From Streptosporangiaceae bacterium (GTDB lineage: Bacteria; Actinomycetota; Actinomycetes; Streptosporangiales; Streptosporangiaceae), in the NCBI GenBank assembly GCA_030042885.1, contig JASHYW010000555.1, positions 1-9,145 on the forward strand: 9,145 nucleotides of DNA, written 5' to 3'. The translations under genes were made by a program, and so were the position numbers. Below, piece after piece: positions 6,483 through 9,145 of the stretch (within the stretch, counting starts at the first letter, position 1; each line of letters starts with the position of its first letter). Under the pieces are notes generated by a model. It made no database searches. It worked only from the letters and a program-made list of their open reading frames with translations, and had not been told where the DNA came from.

Positions 6483-7871
6483 TTAGCGGCCCAGGGTGGC
6501 CGCCTGCCGGGCCGCGGCGACGATGGCGCCGGCGCTCTGCCTGATGTCCTCGCGGGTTGTGGCCCAGCCCGAGACGCTGATCCGCATGGCCGGGCGGTGC
6601 TGCCACATGGTCGGGCCGCACCAGCACGTTCCGTCCTGCTGGACGGCGGTGACCATGGCCATCGTCTGGTCATCGGTGGCAGCTCGCACGAGCACCTGGT
6701 TGAGCACGACGTCGTTCAGCACCTGCAGGCCCGCCTGCCGCAAGTAGCCGGCCATGGCCTGGGCATGGTCGCAGGTCCGCACGATGAGATCGGTCACGCC
6801 CTGCCTGCCCAGCGTGCGCAGGACCGCCCACACCTCGACCTGCCGGGCGCGCTGCGAGGCCTGCGGCGTGTGGTGCATGGCCTCGAAACCGGCATCGGGG
6901 GGCAGGTAGCCGGCCACCGAGGCGAAGCTCCGGCGGAGGTCCTCGGGCCGACGGACCAGGGCGATGCCGCAGTCATGGGGAACGTTGAGCCATTTGTGCC
7001 CGTCGGTCGCCCACGAGTCGGCGTCGGCCAGGCCGGCGGTCAATTCAGAACGCGAGGGATCGGCCAGCGCCCACAGCCCGAACGCCCCATCGACATGCAC
7101 CCACGCCCCGCGCTGCCGGGCCCAGTCCACGACGCCGGGAAAGGGATCGAACGCCCCGGTGTTAACCTCGCCCGCCTGCACGCAGATCACCGCCGGGCCG
7201 GCCACGTCCGGGGGGAGGCAGTCGGACCGCATCCGTCCCTGATCATCGGCCGGCACCCGGCGGACCCGCTCCCGGCCGAGCCCGATCAGCCCGAGGGCCT
7301 TGATCAGCGCGGCGTGAGCCTTATCCCCGACCACCACGGTCAGCTCCGGCGCCCCGAACAGCCCGTCGGCCTGCACGTCCCAGCCAGCCCTGGCCAGCTG
7401 CTGATCGCGAGCAGCGGTAAGCGCCGCCGCGTTGGCCATGGCCGCCCCCGTCACGAACACCGCGGCGGTGCCCGCTGGCAGGCCGAGAAGCTCACCGAGC
7501 CACCCGGTCACCACCTCGTGCAGGCGGGCCGCAACCGGCGACATCACCGGCAGCGCCGCGTTCTGATCCCACGCCGTCGCCAGCCAGCCCGCGGCCAGCG
7601 CGACCGGGTAGCAGCCGCCGATGACGAACCCGAAGTACCGGCCGCCCGCGCTGGCCATGGTCGCCGGAGATCCCGCCTCGTCCAGCAGCGCCAGCGTGGC
7701 GGCCGCATCCCCCGTCACCTCTGGCAGAGACTCATCAAAACACGCAAGCCCGGCCAACGCGGCGCCGTCCGGGGCCACCGGGCGTTCATCGAGGGTGGCG
7801 AGGTAGCGCCCGGCGCGTCCGGCTACCTCAGTCAATAGCGCCTGGACGTCAGCGCTGGCCATACAGGACAT
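6483..7871 (-). CDS. PLP-dependent group II amino-acid decarboxylase
   Basis: Fold-type I PLP enzyme of the group II decarboxylase family (aromatic-amino-acid, glutamate and related decarboxylases). From ATG 7871 it has 462 residues, normal for the family. Visible are [10 protein letters not shown] (77-86), a cofactor-binding region with [10 protein letters not shown] (183-192, His186 stacking on PLP), HVDGAFG (259-265, Asp261 contacting the pyridine nitrogen) and the Schiff-base motif TDGHKWLN (289-296, Lys293). The C-terminal domain ends in [14 protein letters not shown]. The substrate cannot be assigned. Start choice is uncertain: ATG 7871 and ATG 7862 both lack a Shine-Dalgarno sequence, and the ORF stays open upstream to 7928, where it overlaps M19-derived sequence in another frame. 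It may be leaderless, or its native 5' region may have been lost. pgeF follows by 11 bases. Confidence 0.88.
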   Translation of the reverse strand: MSCMASADVQALLTEVAGRAGRYLATLDERPVAPDGAALAGLACFDESLPEVTGDAAATLALLDEAGSPATMASAGGRYFGFVIGGCYPVALAAGWLATAWDQNAALPVMSPVAARLHEVVTGWLGELLGLPAGTAAVFVTGAAMANAAALTAARDQQLARAGWDVQADGLFGAPELTVVVGDKAHAALIKALGLIGLGRERVRRVPADDQGRMRSDCLPPDVAGPAVICVQAGEVNTGAFDPFPGVVDWARQRGAWVHVDGAFGLWALADPSRSELTAGLADADSWATDGHKWLNVPHDCGIALVRRPEDLRRSFASVAGYLPPDAGFEAMHHTPQASQRARQVEVWAVLRTLGRQGVTDLIVRTCDHAQAMAGYLRQAGLQVLNDVVLNQVLVRAATDDQTMAMVTAVQQDGTCWCGPTMWQHRPAMRISVSGWATTREDIRQSAGAIVAAARQAATLGR

Positions 7872-7908
7872 GACCAACAGTCTGGCAGCCCGGAGCCGCG
7901 CACTGCTG

Positions 7909-8067
7909 TGAGACGAAGGCGGGCACAAACGTCACCATGCAGACACCGCCGTTGCCGGCCAGCCGGGCCAGCACGTCGTCGGGCACGTTGCGGGGGGTGT
8001 CGCAGACCGCGCGGGCCGAGGAGTGCGAGAAGATGACCGGCACCGCGGCGGCCTCCATCGCGTCGTG
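7909..8067 (-). pseudogene. Internal fragment of a membrane dipeptidase (peptidase M19) gene
   Basis: The 53 codons read [20 protein letters not shown] at the start and end in [11 protein letters not shown]. They match the M19 renal-dipeptidase segment that holds a zinc-ligand histidine (SHSSA) followed by RNVPDDVL; mammalian dipeptidase 1 has a nearly identical VIFSHSSA...RRNVPDDVL string. M19 enzymes hydrolyse dipeptides, including some with D-residues. The intact family protein has about 350-400 residues, and this stretch corresponds only to a part in its second half. The N-terminal zinc ligands and the C-terminal third are missing. Upstream the frame runs into Gly/Arg-rich sequence and a TAG at 8184-8182. 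Downstream it becomes unrelated sequence and stops at 7849, inside the decarboxylase start region. It is a dead fragment pointing the same way as its neighbours. Confidence 0.82.
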
Positions 8068-8230
8068 CTTCCCCGGCCCGCCCCGCCCCCGCCGACCCGC
8101 ACCAGGCCAGCCCGGACCCGGCCCCCACGACCCGCCACCGCCACGACGGCCGCCGCCGCCACGACCACGCGGACCCACCCGCTAACCAGAACCTGGACAA
8201 AGGGTCCCCCGCGCCCCCTTGCGCGCATGA
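8068..8230 (-). other. Low-complexity G-rich (minus strand) segment with G-quadruplex motifs
   Basis: Minus-strand G-runs dominate. Bases 8071-8090 give runs of 5, 4, 3 and 4 G separated by 1, 1 and 2 bases, a canonical G-quadruplex motif. Bases 8111-8133 give a second with loops of 4, 2 and 3. In frame with the M19 fragment it would encode only Gly/Arg/Pro-rich sequence (from about 8178), with no resemblance to M19. Other frames are equally low in complexity. I see no gene. It abuts the broken upstream end of the dipeptidase fragment. Confidence 0.55.
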
Positions 8231-8395
8231 GAACGTGATGTCTGTGTCATCAGTCCCGGATCACTCGCGCAGGTACATTTCGCCGCTGACCAGGGCGTTC
8301 GGCTCCGTCGGGGCCGACCGATCGGCCGGCAAGTCTAAGCGTCCGGCCCATCTGCCAGGTCACCGTCCGGCACAGTTGCCGGCACGAACACCGGC

Positions 8396-8422
8396 TGACA
8401 TGCGATGTCATGTCGTGATCAC
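8396..8422. promoter_or_regulatory. Adjacent palindromes, possible operator
   Basis: TGACAT-GCG-ATGTCA (8396-8410) is a perfect 15-bp dyad. Five bases later comes the 8-bp palindrome GTGATCAC (8415-8422). Two adjacent perfect palindromes in otherwise featureless sequence fit a binding site for a dimeric regulator, but no regulated gene start is identifiable within 200 bases. Confidence 0.3.
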
Positions 8423-8624
8423 CTCTCCTGATGTCGGTTGGCCGACCCACGCGGCGAGCGGGAGTGCCGCCCGCGCGCAGGACGGTGCCGCCTGGCCCCG
8501 GGTCGGTTCATGGGCAGGCGGAAATCTTCCAGGAAAACGGGTCGGGCACCCGGGGTGTTAGTGGCCTATTTATCTGCACATAGGAATCATGATCGACGGC
8601 AGCGCTCTTTGCGCGGCTCTAGCT

Positions 8625-8670
8625 GTCACGGAGCGTGACTGACCCGGTTGGCCTGACTGTGGCCAAACCG
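8625..8670. terminator. Two tandem hairpins, possible terminator
   Basis: GTCACG-GAG-CGTGAC (8625-8639) is a perfect 6-bp stem with a 3-base loop. Five bases on, CGGTTGGCC (8645-8653) pairs with GGCCAAACCG (8661-8670) through 9 bp with one bulged base and a 7-base loop. No T-run follows on either strand. For minus-strand transcripts they lie about 285 bases beyond the GMC oxidoreductase stop, and could end its transcript or belong to a structured RNA. Confidence 0.35.
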
Positions 8671-8954
8671 TTCCTCCCTGCCGAATCTTTGTCGCTGATA
8701 GCCTCGCTGCGTGCCTGCGGGGATGAATACAGATCATCCAGTTCGGCGCACCTGCACTTGTAGCCGGTAAGACGCCGCCGCGAGGCAGCTGGTCGCGTGA
8801 TTATCGGTCGGTCAGCGGCAGGCAGCAGCACCCGGCGGAGCGTGGGCGGAGCCTGCTGCGCTGCCGGGCACCCTAGTTTCGTGTCTGGCGGATCGGACGT
8901 GCGTTGCGCGCCGGAGGCACGTGGTGGAGCGTGGTAGGCGGCTCGAAGGCCTGG

Positions 8955-9145
8955 TCACGGGGTGGATAGCCCTTGCGCGATGCGTTCGGCGACCACGATC
9001 GTGGACAGGTAGGTGTTCGCGGCGGGGATGGCCGGCATCACCGATGCGTCCGCCACCCACAGCCCGCCGACCCCGTGAACGGCCCCGCGGACGTCGACGA
9101 CGGCGCCGTCGCCGGGGTCGGGGCCCATCGCGCAGGTTCCCACCG
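8955..9145 (-). CDS. GMC-family FAD oxidoreductase, C-terminal end only
   Basis: The last 62 residues of a glucose-methanol-choline family flavoenzyme, which oxidises alcohols with FAD. The segment starts at VGTCAMGPDPGDGAVVD, which corresponds to the family's HPxGTCRMG motif; the catalytic histidine before it is just outside the window. It continues HGVGGLWVADASVMPAIP and AANTYLSTIVVAERIAQG, the FAD-contacting C-terminal signature. The Asn in AANT is at the position of the second active-site His/Asn. TGA at 8957-8955 ends it. Most of the protein (family length about 500-550) lies to the right, so the start, operon and substrate are unknown. The same strand continues leftward through empty sequence to the M19 fragment. 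Confidence 0.9.
   Translation of the reverse strand, partial: VGTCAMGPDPGDGAVVDVRGAVHGVGGLWVADASVMPAIPAANTYLSTIVVAERIAQGLSTP

Larger units (their letters stand above)
8231..8954. other. 724-base stretch without a convincing gene
   Basis: Open frames here are short, lack ribosome-binding sites and resemble no protein I know. Base composition in 8560-8820 is less GC-rich than in the flanking genes, and no codon-position bias is evident. What stands out is a set of dyads: GGCCGA-CCGA-TCGGCC (8312-8327), the palindromes at 8396-8422, the hairpins at 8625-8670, and GGATGA-7-TCATCC (8721-8739). It may be decayed coding sequence, a regulatory region or a structured transcript; the sequence does not decide. 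Confidence 0.6.

Noticed and set aside
6472..6627. Extended start for pgeF at 6627, adding 52 residues.
   Set aside because: The added residues are His/Arg/Pro-rich shadow sequence over the end of the decarboxylase gene. ATG 6471 gives a family-like start and sits just behind the decarboxylase stop.
7872..7928. Extended start for the decarboxylase at 7928.
   Set aside because: The added 19 residues are encoded by bases that match M19 dipeptidase in another frame, so they are unlikely to be native decarboxylase sequence, although no better-supported start exists.
7849..8178. A 109-codon ORF combining the Gly/Arg-rich stretch and the dipeptidase core as a real small fusion protein.
   Set aside because: It starts at a GTG without a ribosome-binding site and contains only an internal slice of M19 lacking most zinc ligands, so a pseudogene explains it better.
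8250..8450. Short open frames on both strands in the 8231-8954 gap, including a minus-strand peptide ending near 8258 that reads like a protein C-terminus (ALVSGEMYLRE then stop).
   Set aside because: They lack ribosome-binding sites, codon-position bias and any recognisable family. The C-terminus-like stretch is only about 30 codons long before an upstream stop, so a decayed gene is possible but not supportable.
1..9145. CRISPR arrays, phage or toxin-antitoxin modules, biosynthetic megasynthases, tRNA or rRNA genes.
   Set aside because: No regularly spaced repeats, no tRNA-like cloverleaf or rRNA sequence, and no characteristic protein motifs of these systems were seen on either strand.

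Overview
The window is very GC-rich (roughly 70%) and its genes favour G or C at the third codon position, pointing to a high-GC actinomycete (Actinomycetota). No rRNA, tRNA, CRISPR array or intact transposase gene is visible, and the genus cannot be named from this sequence.

Layout. Bases 1-1042 (minus) hold a type B carboxylesterase that runs off the left edge. A 150-base gap follows with a short IS200/IS605-like end hairpin (1112-1146) and a terminator-like hairpin (1178-1195). Next is a two-gene operon on the minus strand, read murL (3919-2546) then murD2 (2549-1191), with a 4-base ATGA overlap. Divergent from it, across a 222-base promoter region, is a plus-strand CPA2-type cation:proton antiporter (4142-5389). 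A short plus-strand ORF with a very good ribosome-binding site (5479-5628) runs antisense into the end of pgeF (6471-5578, minus), which lies 11 bases behind a PLP-dependent decarboxylase (7871-6483, minus). Right of that is an internal fragment of an M19 dipeptidase gene (8067-7909, minus), a G-rich segment (8068-8230) and about 720 bases without a convincing gene. The right edge holds the C-terminus of a GMC oxidoreductase (minus).

How the genes work together. MurD2 is expected to add L-Glu to UDP-MurNAc-L-Ala. MurL then epimerises that terminal L-Glu to D-Glu using ATP, an alternative to making free D-Glu with the racemase MurI and adding it with MurD. PgeF, 1.7 kb away, belongs to the family that removes wrongly made UDP-MurNAc-L-Ser. 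So two independent steps that set the first two stem-peptide residues lie within 5.5 kb. The esterase, antiporter, decarboxylase and GMC enzyme have no evident link to this.

The decarboxylase-pgeF block is bordered by two apparently broken genes: a 5' relic on the left and the M19 fragment on the right. This suggests rearrangement. The murL-murD2 route is a described but uncommon system. I see no wholly new multi-gene system here.
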